A stretch of DNA of 64,000 nt from Bacillus niameyensis. GTDB lineage: Bacteria; Bacillota; Bacilli; Bacillales; Bacillaceae_C. Under the pieces are notes generated by a model. It saw nothing but the letters and a program-made list of their open reading frames with translations, was not told the DNA's origin and did no database searches. The stretch covers positions 2,662,098 to 2,726,097 of the forward strand of contig NZ_LN831197.1 of assembly GCF_001375535.1 (NCBI RefSeq), given 5' to 3'. Within the stretch, counting starts at the first letter, position 1. Every line of letters begins with the position of its first letter. Positions 26,516 through 35,755 of this stretch are shown here, piece by piece. Both the position numbers and the translations under genes were made by a program.

Positions 26516-26535
26516 AATTTGCCCACAGGAAAAAT
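26516..26535 (+). promoter_or_regulatory. MntR-type manganese operator
   Basis: AATTTGCCCACAGGAAAAAT matches the TTTGCC-n-AGGAAA pattern of Bacillus MntR boxes. It lies 35 bases before the mntH start. MntR with bound Mn(II) would repress the transporter here. A related half-site AATTTGCCC occurs at 26359-26367. Confidence 0.7.
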
Positions 26536-26570
26536 AATTTATATAAGCAATATTTCATGGAGTGAGGAAA

Positions 26571-27926
26571 ATGGACAAACAGGATCAATCATCAAACTCC
26601 CATCACGGCTGGTTAAAACGCAGTTCAAATATTAGTCTAGAAGAAGTAAATAATTCCGTTCGTATTCCTGAAAATGCGGGTTTTTGGAGGAAATTCTTTG
26701 CCTTTGCCGGACCCGGTTCTTTAGTAGCAGTTGGCTATGTCGATCCAGGCAACTGGGCGACTTCGATTGCTGGGGGAGCTCGATTTGGTTATACATTGTT
26801 ATCGATCATTTTGATCGCAAACTTAATGGCTATATTACTGCAAACTTTATCGGCAAAATTGGGAATTGTGACCGGGAGGGACTTAGCTCAAGCGACAAGA
26901 GATGCAACTGGAAAAAAACTTTCATTCGTTCTTTGGATTTTAACAGAATTAGCAATCATTGCGACCGACCTCGCAGAAGTAATAGGATCTGCGATTGCGT
27001 TGAATTTGCTTTTCGGTATTCCATTATTAGGTGGAATTTTGATTACAACTGCGGATGTCTTACTTTTATTATTATTACAGAAAAAGGGCTTCCGGATCAT
27101 TGAATCAATTGTGATTGTCTTAATGGTCACGATATTTGGTGTGTTCGTGTTTGAAGTCATTGCTTCTAAACCTGAAATTTCCGAGCTACTGAATGGTTAT
27201 TTACCAAAGCCTGAAATTGTGACCAACCCGGAAATGCTTTTTATTTCACTAGGAATTCTCGGGGCAACAGTTATGCCCCATAATCTTTACCTTCATTCAT
27301 CCATTGTACAAACACGCCAATATAAACGTACAGTGGCGGGAAAAAAGGAAGCGATCAAATTTTCTGTCATGGATTCCACATTCTCTTTGACTGTAGCCTT
27401 TTTAATTAATTCAGCGATTTTAATTCTTGGTGCCGCAGCCTTCCATGGTAAAGGAATTCAAGTATCGGAAATTGAGGAGGCTTATAAACTGTTAAGCCCT
27501 TCAGTAGGGGTTGGAATTGCCGGCACACTATTTGCTGTTGCCTTATTAGCGTCAGGACAGAATTCAACGATAACAGGAACACTATCCGGACAAATAGTAA
27601 TGGAAGGGTTTATTCATTTACGAATTTCTCCTTGGCTTCGGCGGATCATCACTCGTTTGATTGCAGTCGTACCAGCCTTTGTTGTCACATGGATAGCTGG
27701 TTCTCGAGGGACAGCAGATCTTCTACTATGGAGTCAAGTTATACTTAGTCTCCAGCTGCCTTTCGCTGTCGTCCCATTAGTGTTATTTACGAGTAGTAAA
27801 GAGAAAATGGGTGAGTTTGCGAATAATACTTGGGTGAAATGGCTTGCGTGGATTTGCACAGGCGCGATGATTGTTCTGAATATCTTTTTGGTTGGTTATA
27901 TTATTGTTACAGGCCATGATTTAGGT
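26571..27926 (+). CDS. mntH: Nramp divalent metal (Mn2+/Fe2+) : proton symporter
   Basis: A 451-residue membrane protein of the Nramp/MntH family with about 11 membrane segments. The metal-binding DPGN motif in TM1 (GYVDPGNWAT, Asp58 region) and MPHNLYLHSS in TM6 are both present, which supports real Mn2+ transport. A soluble N-terminal tail of about 35 residues precedes TM1. ATG 26571 has GGAG eight bases upstream; the longer GTG start at 26562 overlaps that site. An MntR-type box lies just upstream, so repression by manganese is likely. A second Nramp-family gene begins at the right edge of the window. Confidence 0.93.
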
Positions 27927-27929
27927 TAA

Positions 27930-28405
27930 TTAGAGATGAACATTTTAGGGTAGCACTGTATAACGGATAGTCCCTTCGAATAAAGAGGATTCCCTTTTAG
28001 CTTAAGTAGTTCTCTTTCCGTAGAGAGTAAATCACTTAATAATTTCACAGCATCTTTAACAAACATTTCAACACTTGTTGAACATACAAAACGCTTGGGT
28101 AAGTTATTAAACTGCCCAAGCCTCTTTCTATGTTTCATTTAATTTGTCTTGCTCCATTACGAACGCACGATAGAAAAGGGTTCATTCATTATGACATGAA
28201 CTAAGGTGGACATACAGCTAATTAATATTAGGATAGAAAAGATTAAACCCTATTGGCTCAACCCCAATTACCAATTCATTCCTTCCATTCAGTCTTAAAA
28301 ACGGCCTCAAATCTTTACAAGATCTTTACAATTCTTCCATATCATAGCCCATCGAATTGTCCTATAATGAACGATATTACTCTAATTCATATAAAGGAGT
28401 TAATA
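27930..28405. other. Intergenic stretch between mntH and chrA
   Basis: About 475 bases. It holds a weak terminator-like hairpin GCTTGGG (28093-28099) / CCCAAGC (28115-28121) followed by CTCTTTCT, and a possible -10 TATAAT at 28363-28368 for chrA. Frames here (for example minus 27926-28138) lack ribosome sites and family features, so I do not call a gene. Confidence 0.5.
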
Positions 28406-29599
28406 ATGGCTCAAACTTCAATAAAGAAAAGATTAAAGCTACTTTTAGAAGTTCTTATTGTTTCAACAAGGCTTGGGCTAACATCTTTTGGAGGGCCCAC
28501 AGCTCATTTAGGTTATTTTCACGAGGAATATATCCGCAGAAGAAAATGGATGGACGAAAAAAGTTATGCTGATTTAGTTGCATTGGCGCAATTTTTACCT
28601 GGACCTGCCAGCAGCCAAGTTGGAATTGGGATTGGCGTTATGCGGGCTGGTGTATTAGGAGGAATCACTTCCTTTATTGGATTTACGCTCCCATCCGTCA
28701 TCGCCCTTATCCTATTTGCTATATTTCTCGATCAATTTGATGTCGCACAAGCTGGATGGATTCGTGGTTTAAAAATTGTCGCTGTGGCTGTCGTTGCTCA
28801 CGCCATTATTGGGATGGCTCAAAACCTGACACCAGACTTAACGCGAAAGGCAATCGCTTTATTGGCACTAGTTGGGACACTCATGTGGCAGTCGTCCTTT
28901 GCACAAGTAACTGTAATTATTATCGCTGCGTTGCTTGGATTTATTCTGTATAAGAATCATGTGGAAGATAGTGCTGCTAGAATGCTATTTCCGATTTCTA
29001 AGAGATTTGCGGTAGGTTGTCTTATTTTATTTTTCGGCTTACTACTTTTATTACCAATTATGAGAGAGTTAACAGAATCAACTTGGATTGCCTTGTTTGA
29101 TGGATTTTATCGATCCGGGTCTTTCGTTTTTGGTGGCGGTCATGTCGTTCTGCCATTACTTGAAAAAGAATTTGTTCCGACTGGTTGGTTAAGTGGGGAA
29201 GCATTTCTAGCTGGATATGGGGTAACACAAGCCGTACCAGGTCCGCTCTTTACGTTTGCCGCATACTTAGGAACTGTTATGAACGGATGGCAAGGGGGAT
29301 TGATAGCAACGGCTGCCATCTTTTCACCTGCATTTCTCCTTATTTTTGGTACGTTACCGTTTTGGGATACATTGCGCAACAATCCTAAAATGAAAGGAGC
29401 TATTATGGGGGTCAATGCAGCAGTTGTCGGAATCTTAATCTCGGCCTTTTATCACCCTATCTTTACTAGCTCTATCTTAGACCCTATTGATTTTGCTTTA
29501 GCCGCTGTTTTGTTTAGTTTACTTGCCTTTTGGAAGCTTCCCCCGTGGATTGTTGTGGTGGCAGGGATGATAGGTGGTTCGCTTTTTACATTGCTATAG
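28406..29599 (+). CDS. chrA: Chromate transporter, CHR family (ChrA)
   Basis: A 397-residue membrane protein with two homologous CHR halves. The first has FGGPTAHLGYFHEEY, RRKWMDEKSYADLVALAQFLPGP; the second has FGGGHVVLPLLEKE, WLSGEAFLAGYGVTQAVPGPLFTF. This duplicated long-chain form is the ChrA type, thought to export chromate or take up/exchange related anions. The frame is open back to 28253, but the ATG at 28406 has AAAGGAG seven bases upstream and gives the family N-terminus. It stands alone with a strong hairpin after it. The true anion is not certain without the rest of a chr operon. Confidence 0.9.
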   Translation: MAQTSIKKRLKLLLEVLIVSTRLGLTSFGGPTAHLGYFHEEYIRRRKWMDEKSYADLVALAQFLPGPASSQVGIGIGVMRAGVLGGITSFIGFTLPSVIALILFAIFLDQFDVAQAGWIRGLKIVAVAVVAHAIIGMAQNLTPDLTRKAIALLALVGTLMWQSSFAQVTVIIIAALLGFILYKNHVEDSAARMLFPISKRFAVGCLILFFGLLLLLPIMRELTESTWIALFDGFYRSGSFVFGGGHVVLPLLEKEFVPTGWLSGEAFLAGYGVTQAVPGPLFTFAAYLGTVMNGWQGGLIATAAIFSPAFLLIFGTLPFWDTLRNNPKMKGAIMGVNAAVVGILISAFYHPIFTSSILDPIDFALAAVLFSLLAFWKLPPWIVVVAGMIGGSLFTLL

Positions 29600-29633
29600 A
29601 GAACTGTACTTTATCAAAAGTCCAAATAGAAAT

Positions 29634-29673
29634 GGAGAATAGATTACTAATTGTTTCTAGTAATCTATTCTCC
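29634..29673. terminator. Long hairpin between chrA and MATE gene
   Basis: GGAGAATAGATTACTA (29634-29649) and TAGTAATCTATTCTCC (29658-29673) give a perfect 16-bp stem with an 8-base loop between convergent genes. There is no clear T-run, but the stem is very strong. Confidence 0.75.
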
Positions 29674-29698
29674 ACTTGCTTATGGGTTTATTTCTAAC

Positions 29699-31069
29699 TT
29701 AAATTGTAGCGGGCTTTTCTTGTGCTTCTGGTTGAACAAGAGCATAGTTTTCCCACGCTCTGCTTCTCCAACGGAAAAACATAATAACCGCTCGAGTCCA
29801 CTCATCGGCCGCAATCGCTAACCATACGCCCGGAAGACCCATATCAAGATGGAATACGAAGAAATAGCCTAATGGCAAGCTCATCATCACCATCGAAAAT
29901 GCACCGATTAAAACTGGGTATTTTGCATCTCCTGCAGCACGTAAGGAGTTAATGATAACGATATTAATCGTGCGTCCTGTTTCTAAAACAATACTTAATA
30001 AAAGAACCGAAGCTCCAATTTTTATAATTTGCGTATTATCTGTAAAAATGCCCATCAACTGTGTACGGAAGATCACAACGAGAATAACCAATCCTACCGT
30101 TATACCAATTGACCATTTCACACTACCCCAAACCCTCTTGTAAGCAGCGTCCTTTTCGTTCGCTCCAACGAGACGCCCCACGATAATCGCTGTTCCCATA
30201 CCTGTCGCAATCGCAAATAAATACGTAAACATTGAAATATTATTGGCATACTGTCTTGCGGCTAGTGATTCATCTCCAAGATATGTGACAAAGTATAAGA
30301 AGACAATTTGGCAAGATTGGTACATCACTTGTTCAAAAGCTGACGGAATACCGATCTTTAAAATTTTCCCGATATATTCTTTTGATAAAGTAATATAATA
30401 TTTAAACTTCACATGAACATTAAGAGCTTTATACATTAATATGAAAAAGACGATTAGTGCGAGAAAGCGGCTAAGTACAGAAGATATAGCAGCACCTTGA
30501 ACGCCTAATTCTGGAAAACCAAATTTACCAAAAATCAATAAATAGTTTCCGATAATATGAACAATATTCATTCCTAAAGAAACGAACATCGCCTGTTTTG
30601 TCCACCCATGAACACGAACGATGGCTGCTAATGAATTAATGAGTGCTTGAAGAAAGATCGCTCCTCCAACAATTCCTAAGTAATGGGTAGCATAGTAAAG
30701 AACATCACCTTGCAAATTCATAGCTGTCATCATATAGTTTGAAAAGACTAGAAAACCAGCACTAATAACAAGACCAACCATTAAATTTAACGTTACCGCC
30801 AATGCGGATATTTTCGAGGCTTCCTTGTACCGCTTCGATCCAAGATATTGAGAAACGACTATTGCCGCCCCATTTCCAATTACCTCTAATACTAAAATTG
30901 CAATTGTAAGATATTGGTTCGCTGCCCCTACACCGGAGACTGCGTCATCTGACAGCGCACTTAGCATCAATGTATCTGCAATTCCCATGAACATGAAAAG
31001 AGATACTTCTAAAAAAATTGGCCATGTCAAATGAAATAAATTCAATTCTGACCCCTTGATTTTCTTCAC
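29699..31069 (-). CDS. MATE-family efflux transporter
   Basis: A 456-residue membrane protein with about 12 segments in two six-helix bundles. The N-terminal bundle shows LTWPIFLEVSLFMFMGIADTLMLSALSDDAVSGVG, and the second bundle EKDAAYKRVWGSVKWSIGI, both MATE-like. These proteins use Na+ or H+ gradients to expel cationic drugs or metabolites. I chose GTG 31069 (N-terminus MKKIKGSELNLFHLTWP) with AAGGAGG 12 bases upstream, rather than the longer frame to 31126. It is a single gene; substrate unknown. Confidence 0.9.
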   Translation of the reverse strand: MKKIKGSELNLFHLTWPIFLEVSLFMFMGIADTLMLSALSDDAVSGVGAANQYLTIAILVLEVIGNGAAIVVSQYLGSKRYKEASKISALAVTLNLMVGLVISAGFLVFSNYMMTAMNLQGDVLYYATHYLGIVGGAIFLQALINSLAAIVRVHGWTKQAMFVSLGMNIVHIIGNYLLIFGKFGFPELGVQGAAISSVLSRFLALIVFFILMYKALNVHVKFKYYITLSKEYIGKILKIGIPSAFEQVMYQSCQIVFLYFVTYLGDESLAARQYANNISMFTYLFAIATGMGTAIIVGRLVGANEKDAAYKRVWGSVKWSIGITVGLVILVVIFRTQLMGIFTDNTQIIKIGASVLLLSIVLETGRTINIVIINSLRAAGDAKYPVLIGAFSMVMMSLPLGYFFVFHLDMGLPGVWLAIAADEWTRAVIMFFRWRSRAWENYALVQPEAQEKPATI

Positions 31070-31262
31070 GCTATCATCCGCCCTCCTTCTATAATTAAAT
31101 TCAAACAAAGGGTATCTTACCACCAAAAAGAGCGATTGACTAGATGAATTTAATGGATAAAAAAGAAATTTTAATCTTAATCCGCTTTCATATAGAAAAT
31201 GGTTTTCTCCAACTAATTCCTTAGTTGTTGTATGGACTTAATTCCCCTTTTCCTTTAATGGG

Positions 31263-31291
31263 TTTACAAAGAAATACAGTTGATGTGTAAT
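31263..31291 (+). promoter_or_regulatory. SigA-like promoter of the small membrane gene at 31327
   Basis: TTTACA (31263-31268) and TGTAAT (31286-31291) are 17 bases apart and 36 bases before the TTG start. Confidence 0.5.
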
Positions 31292-31326
31292 AATATGTAA
31301 CTACCAAAATGATTGGAGGGCTTTCC

Positions 31327-31734
31327 TTGTCTTCTACAACCTTGTTTGTATTAGCTGCTGTGATTGCAGTTATCTCTATTCTTATTGTTTTTAAAATTAA
31401 TTTGGATAAGCTAAAACAGAGCCCTGAAAATAGGGATACACTTCAAACGAAGTTTTTTATCGGAGTGGCGATTGCCGAAATCATTCCTATTATTCTAGTC
31501 GTACTTGCATTTGCAGCAAGTAAAACAGTTACAGCAACGAGTGATTTGTATGTTCCTGGATTAATTATCCTTTTAACATTTGTTTTTGCACCATTCTTTA
31601 TTTTTTTACAAACTAAAGTGGATGTAACAGAGAAAAATCGAGGAATTGTAACGACCTTTGCCTTTATGGGAATGTCTATAGCGCTTAGTATTCCTATCGT
31701 TTCCTTGGTCGGTCTTATTACTTTAATGCCATAA
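31327..31734 (+). CDS. Small membrane protein with ATP synthase subunit c-like motif
   Basis: A 135-residue protein with four predicted membrane segments (about 4-22, 42-63, 75-93, 110-130). The start TTG at 31327 lies seven bases after GGAGGG; the ATG at 31309 overlaps that site. The second segment, FFIGVAIAEIIPIILVVLAF, looks like the outer helix of F-type ATP synthase subunit c, where the Glu carries the proton. The whole is longer than a subunit c and lies far from any atp operon. I do not know its function. A good terminator follows. Confidence 0.75.
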   Translation: MSSTTLFVLAAVIAVISILIVFKINLDKLKQSPENRDTLQTKFFIGVAIAEIIPIILVVLAFAASKTVTATSDLYVPGLIILLTFVFAPFFIFLQTKVDVTEKNRGIVTTFAFMGMSIALSIPIVSLVGLITLMP

Positions 31735-31740
31735 AGAAAA

Positions 31741-31769
31741 AACCCGCCGATTGTTTGGCGGGAATTTTT
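31741..31769 (+). terminator. Terminator of the small membrane gene
   Basis: CCCGCC (31743-31748) and GGCGGG (31757-31762) with a TTTTT tail. Confidence 0.88.
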
Positions 31770-31791
31770 ATGTGCATATTTGTTTTTCCTT

Positions 31792-32436
31792 TTACAATGA
31801 TTGTAACGCATCTTTAATCGCCGTATCACCTGAAACTAGATCAAAAGAGCGGTTGAAAGTTCGTTCCTCATCAATAACCGCCAAAATTGTTCGCGCCACA
31901 TCTTCACGAGGGATAAAGCTTCTTTCCAAGTTTTCCGCAATGGATACTTTGCCCGTTCCCAGTTCATTCAACAGTCCTCCTGGTCGGAGAATCGTATAGG
32001 TCAAATTACTTTGTGCTAATACTCTATCCGCATAATGTTTCGCTACATAATAAGGTCTAATCTTCTCATTCCAATTTTCTCGATGATGTGCTTGGAGCGC
32101 GCTAACCATGATAAACCTATCAATCCCTGCCTTTTCGGCTGCCTCCACCGTTTTAACAGCCCCATCCAAATCGATCAAGAGTGTTTTGTCAGCGCCTGTA
32201 TGTCCACCGGATCCTGCAGTAAAGACAATAACATCGCATCCTTTGGCAACTTCTGCTATTTCATCTACACTGCCTTCTAAATCTGCCTTCACCGCTTCTA
32301 TTCCCTGAGATTCTAGAAGTTTTACTTGTTCTTCTCTCCTCACCATCGCTCTTACTGTATACTTCTCGCTCGCATGTAAGAACTGTACAAGCTGACTCCC
32401 AATTTGACCGTTTGCTCCTACAACCAAAACTTTCAT
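31792..32436 (-). CDS. yhfK: NAD(P)-binding SDR-type protein, YhfK family
   Basis: A 214-residue atypical short-chain dehydrogenase close to B. subtilis YhfK. The dinucleotide loop is VVGANGQIGS (6-14), with RAMVRREEQ typical of the NmrA/YhfK group binding NADP-like cofactor. FIMVSALQAHHRENWNE and YYVAKHYADRVL hold the usual Ser and YxxxK residues, and RPGGLLNE follows. It is cytoplasmic; the reaction is unknown. ATG 32436 has AAGGGAG upstream. It is convergent with the small membrane gene at 31327. Confidence 0.9.
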   Translation of the reverse strand: MKVLVVGANGQIGSQLVQFLHASEKYTVRAMVRREEQVKLLESQGIEAVKADLEGSVDEIAEVAKGCDVIVFTAGSGGHTGADKTLLIDLDGAVKTVEAAEKAGIDRFIMVSALQAHHRENWNEKIRPYYVAKHYADRVLAQSNLTYTILRPGGLLNELGTGKVSIAENLERSFIPREDVARTILAVIDEERTFNRSFDLVSGDTAIKDALQSL

Positions 32437-32595
32437 AAAATCAAACTCCCTTTTCCTGACTAATTGCTTGCTTCATTTTTTATTGTTCCATTCGCCTCGA
32501 ATAATATCAAATGATTCCCATAAAACAAATATTCAGAAATATATAAACGTGATATACTTTACCTTTAAATAATTTTACTTAAAGAAGGTGCAATA

Positions 32596-32871
32596 ATGCC
32601 ATACTTTGAAAGAACGAAAAGGTTATCCAATATTTTTTTTGCTTTGTCAGCCATCTTTCTAATCGTGACTGTCGTTATCTTTTTCAATGGTGATGTTTAT
32701 TGGGCATTTTTTCACTATGGGGATATTGATCTGATGACAATAATCTTTACAGTAAGCTTAATCACTACTCTATTTATATTGGCTCTTGGTATTTCATTAA
32801 GATCAATCGCACTTGATGCGAGAGAAGAAATTCAGTTTATTAAAAAGCAGATAACTAAATTAGATGATTGA
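32596..32871 (+). CDS. Small two-helix membrane protein
   Basis: A 91-residue protein with two hydrophobic segments (about 10-29 and 45-68) and a charged, helical C-terminal tail (LDAREEIQFIKKQITKLDD). ATG 32596 has GAAGGTG six bases upstream. Not recognised; no family can be named. Its end is followed at once by hairpin array 2. Confidence 0.65.
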   Translation: MPYFERTKRLSNIFFALSAIFLIVTVVIFFNGDVYWAFFHYGDIDLMTIIFTVSLITTLFILALGISLRSIALDAREEIQFIKKQITKLDD

Positions 32872-32892
32872 TATCTTTCCAATACTTCTTAT

Positions 32893-33656
32893 GAACCGTT
32901 ACACATGGTTTTCCCTGCTTCGGGAGAATAGATGCGCCCTACTCGACCGTTGCACATGGTTCCACTTCCTTCGGGAGAATAGAAGCACCCTATTCGACCG
33001 TTACACATGGTTTTCCTTTCTTCGGTCGAATAGAAGCGCCCTACTCGACCGTTGCACGGGGTTCCACTTCCTTCGGTCGAATAGAAGCACCCTATTCGAC
33101 CGTTGCACGGGGTTCCACTTCCTTCGGTCGAATAGAAGCACCCTATTCGACCGTTACACATGGTTTTCCCTGCTTCGGGAGAATAGAAGCGCCCTATTCG
33201 ACCGTTGCACGGGGTTCCACTTCCTTCGGTCGAATAGAAGCACCCTATTCGACCGTTGCACATGGTTTTCCTTTCTTCGGTCGAATAGAAGCGCCCTACT
33301 CGACCGTTGCACGGGGTTCCACTTCCTTTGGGAGAATAGAAGCGCCCTACTCGACCGTTACACGAAGTTCCACTTCCTTTGGTCGAATAGAAGCGCCCTA
33401 CTCGACCGTTACACATGGTTTTCCCTGCTTCGGGAGAATAGGAAGCACCCTATTCGATCGTTACACGAAGTTCCACTTCCTTTGGTCGAATAGAAGCGCC
33501 CTACTCGACCGTTACACGAAGTTCCACTTCCTTTGGTCGAATAGAAGCATCCTATTCGACCGTTACACGAAGTTCCACTTCCTTTGGTCGAATAGAAGCG
33601 CCCTATTCGACCGTTGCACGGGGTTCCACTTCCTTTGGTCGAATAGAAGCATTCCA
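32893..33656. repeat. Tandem array of about fourteen 51-bp hairpin repeats (array 2)
   Basis: Fourteen units of 51 bases (one of 52) run from 32939 to 33653 after a partial first unit. Right arms CTATTCGACC or CTACTCGACC begin at 32939, 32990, 33041 and so on. The left arm is GGTCGAATAG (perfect partner of CTATTCGACC) or GGGAGAATAG, and the loop is about 7 bases (AAGCGCC, AAGCACC). Two linker types alternate without strict order: one with GGTTCCACTTCC, the other with GGTTTTCC. The array lies between the convergent ends of a small membrane gene and the TIMP-like gene. Long reading frames here on both strands are a by-product of 51 being a multiple of three. Confidence 0.95.
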
Positions 33657-33695
33657 TCTGAATAAAAATTAAATACGCCTGTAAAGATAGTGTTA

Positions 33696-33733
33696 AAATG
33701 GGAAAACCGAGGATCGCATAGAATTTCCCATTT
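33696..33733 (-). terminator. Hairpin after the TIMP-like gene
   Basis: AAATGGGAAA (33696-33705) and TTTCCCATTT (33724-33733) pair over 10 bases; the tail on the minus strand is a weak TTTTAAC. Confidence 0.6.
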
Positions 33734-34296
33734 CACTTACTTCTATTATTTCTAATAAGGAACAGTGCGAAAGCCATTCCAACAATGAGCACACCTACTA
33801 CCCAAATAAAAAGCTGACTTCCTTTCTCCTCGCTCAATAAATCTACTTCTTCATTTGGAGGCTGCCCTTTACCAAGGATCGTTAAATCATCTTGTGCGGA
33901 TTGCAATGTATTAGTCCGATCGCAAATGGTTGTTTCTAGTGCAACTGGACCGTAAAAATCCGTTTCATAAGCATAAACAAGATACTCTTGCCCTTTTTGA
34001 AAATCAATCCCACAATCCCCACCGCCAAAACCAGTTGAAATCATTATTTGTGTTTGCTGAGGGCCTTTCCAAACTTCCGTGACTTCAAATAGGACGGATT
34101 TATGCATATATCCTTTTTGACCACGTTTCTCTTTAATATCCAGCACTTTTCCATTGAATACTGATTGTGATCGGTTTAATTCGCTTTGAACATCTGGTAC
34201 TTCTGCACATGAGCAGGCACTTGCAGAAGTAGGAAATGCAATCATTGCAAAAGCTCCAATCAAAATGAAAGTACAAATGGAAACGACCTTTTTCAA
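33733..34296 (-). CDS. Secreted TIMP/netrin-like domain protein with C-terminal anchor
   Basis: A 187-residue protein. The TTG start at 34296 has GAGGTGA five bases upstream. A signal peptide (1-27, ending ASA) is followed at once by CSC, the cysteine start of TIMP/NTR domains, then FNGKVLDIKE, VLFEVTEVWKGP and GGGDCGIDFQKGQEYLVYAY. Four further cysteines could form disulphides. A membrane segment (about 161-181) followed by NNRSK anchors the C-terminus. Bacterial proteins of this family have no known target; eukaryotic relatives inhibit metalloproteases. Single gene between array 2 and the MFS gene. Confidence 0.87.
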   Translation of the reverse strand: MKKVVSICTFILIGAFAMIAFPTSASACSCAEVPDVQSELNRSQSVFNGKVLDIKEKRGQKGYMHKSVLFEVTEVWKGPQQTQIMISTGFGGGDCGIDFQKGQEYLVYAYETDFYGPVALETTICDRTNTLQSAQDDLTILGKGQPPNEEVDLLSEEKGSQLFIWVVGVLIVGMAFALFLIRNNRSK

Positions 34297-34359
34297 ATGA
34301 TCACCTCAAACTGGTTTTCTAGCATTATACGTATCATGTTCGCTATTTAGTCAGGTCTT

Positions 34360-35598
34360 TTAACGACTACTCGTTATCTCAGATTGCACAATCACCTTTT
34401 GCTTAGTTTTTCGAACAAATAGAAGGTAAGTCACAACAGCCATCGTACTACAAATGATAATGGTCAACCCCATGGGGACAGCTGTTTGATCACCTGCAAT
34501 ACCAACTAATGGCGATGCGATAGCGCCACCAATAAAAGGAAGCAATCCGAGGAAAGCAGAAGCACTGCCTGCAGATTCACCTTGGCTTTGCATCGCTAAG
34601 GAAAAAGAGGTCGTAGAGACAATTCCTACACTCGAGACAATCATAAAAAGGGCTACAGCTATTGGTAACAGGGATAATTTCAAGAAAATGACGGCTAACA
34701 GTAAAATACTCCCCGAGAAGGCTAGAAGAATTCCACTTTGAAGTAGTTTTACTTCACTTATTTTACTCGATAACCGACCTGTCACTTGAGCCGACAAGAT
34801 GATCCCAATTCCATTTAACGCAAATAGCATGGAAAATTGTTGGGGTGTAACCTGATATATATTTTGTAAAACGAAAGGTGAACCTGCGATATAAGCAAAC
34901 ATCGCTGTCGAAACAAACGTCTGGGTAAGGGCTACACCCATAAATTGGCGATCTTTTAAAAGTCCGCCAAATGTTTTCACAACAGCTAACGCACTTCCTT
35001 CTGATCTTCTTTCAACAGGCAATGTTTCGGGCAGAAAAAAGAAAACGGCAATAAACATGATGAGGCCAATTAGTGTTAATACCCCAAACACAGTGTTCCA
35101 CGTGGCGAATTTCAATATAGCTCCACCTGATATAGGTGCGAGAATAGGAGCTGCTCCATTTACTAGAGCTAGCAAGGCAATAAATTTTGTTAATTCTTTA
35201 CCCGCATACATATCTCTGGCAGATGCCCGTGCTATCACAATTCCGGCCGCACCTGTTAGTCCTTGGATAAAACGCAAACCGATGAATACCCAAATATTCG
35301 AACTTATGACGCAAAGCAAGGAAGCAATCGAGTAAATAATAAGTGTCGATATAAGTGGTTTCCGGCGCCCTTGAATATCGCTCAAAGGTCCAAATATGAG
35401 TTGCCCGAGCGCAAGGCCCAATAAGCAGGCAGTCAAACTTAATTGCGAAAGGGATGCTGTTGTTCGTAAATCCTCTGCGATCGTCGGAAGCGCTGGTAAA
35501 TACATATCCAAGCATAAAGGACCAAAAGCAGTTAATGATCCTAGAATTATTACTACCCAAACTTTGCCTATTGGCTTTTTCATAACTTGTTGATTCAT
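34360..35598 (-). CDS. Bcr/CflA-type multidrug efflux MFS transporter
   Basis: A 412-residue major facilitator protein with 12 predicted membrane segments. The first segment reads VVIILGSLTAFGPLCLDMYLPALP, with the LDMYLPA signature of the Bcr/CflA drug:H+ antiporter group. Loop 2-3 has QLIFGPLSDIQGRRKPL, and motif C is near GLTGAAGIVIARASARDMY. ATG 35598 has AAGGAA seven bases upstream; the frame runs to 35652 with no better site. Expected to export drugs such as bicyclomycin or chloramphenicol, or small metabolites. Single gene. Confidence 0.92.
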   Translation of the reverse strand: MNQQVMKKPIGKVWVVIILGSLTAFGPLCLDMYLPALPTIAEDLRTTASLSQLSLTACLLGLALGQLIFGPLSDIQGRRKPLISTLIIYSIASLLCVISSNIWVFIGLRFIQGLTGAAGIVIARASARDMYAGKELTKFIALLALVNGAAPILAPISGGAILKFATWNTVFGVLTLIGLIMFIAVFFFLPETLPVERRSEGSALAVVKTFGGLLKDRQFMGVALTQTFVSTAMFAYIAGSPFVLQNIYQVTPQQFSMLFALNGIGIILSAQVTGRLSSKISEVKLLQSGILLAFSGSILLLAVIFLKLSLLPIAVALFMIVSSVGIVSTTSFSLAMQSQGESAGSASAFLGLLPFIGGAIASPLVGIAGDQTAVPMGLTIIICSTMAVVTYLLFVRKTKQKVIVQSEITSSR

Positions 35599-35693
35599 AA
35601 CTGATTCCTTTCGATTGATCTGATTAGAATAAAGCATATATGATATGATCATTGATTGCTAGCTTAAATTTATCGGTCAAGAAGACAATACGC

Positions 35694-35744
35694 AAAAAGG
35701 AGAATCAAGATGGGATTGATGATCATCTTGATTCTCCTTTTTTA
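35694..35744. terminator. Strong bidirectional terminator
   Basis: A perfect 19-bp stem: AAAAAGGAGAATCAAGATG (35694-35712) with its complement at 35724-35742, flanked by A- and T-runs. It mainly serves the methionine aminopeptidase gene on the minus strand. Confidence 0.93.
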
Positions 35745-35755
35745 TCGCCACTATC

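Noticed and set aside
27926..28138. 70-residue minus-strand frame after mntH
   Set aside because: No ribosome site, overlaps the mntH stop, and no recognisable motif.
32864..33657. Long repeat proteins on both strands over array 2 (17-residue units)
   Set aside because: The 51-bp unit is 3 x 17, so an absent stop is repeated; frames are open on both strands, lack ribosome sites, and track a nucleotide hairpin, not a protein motif.
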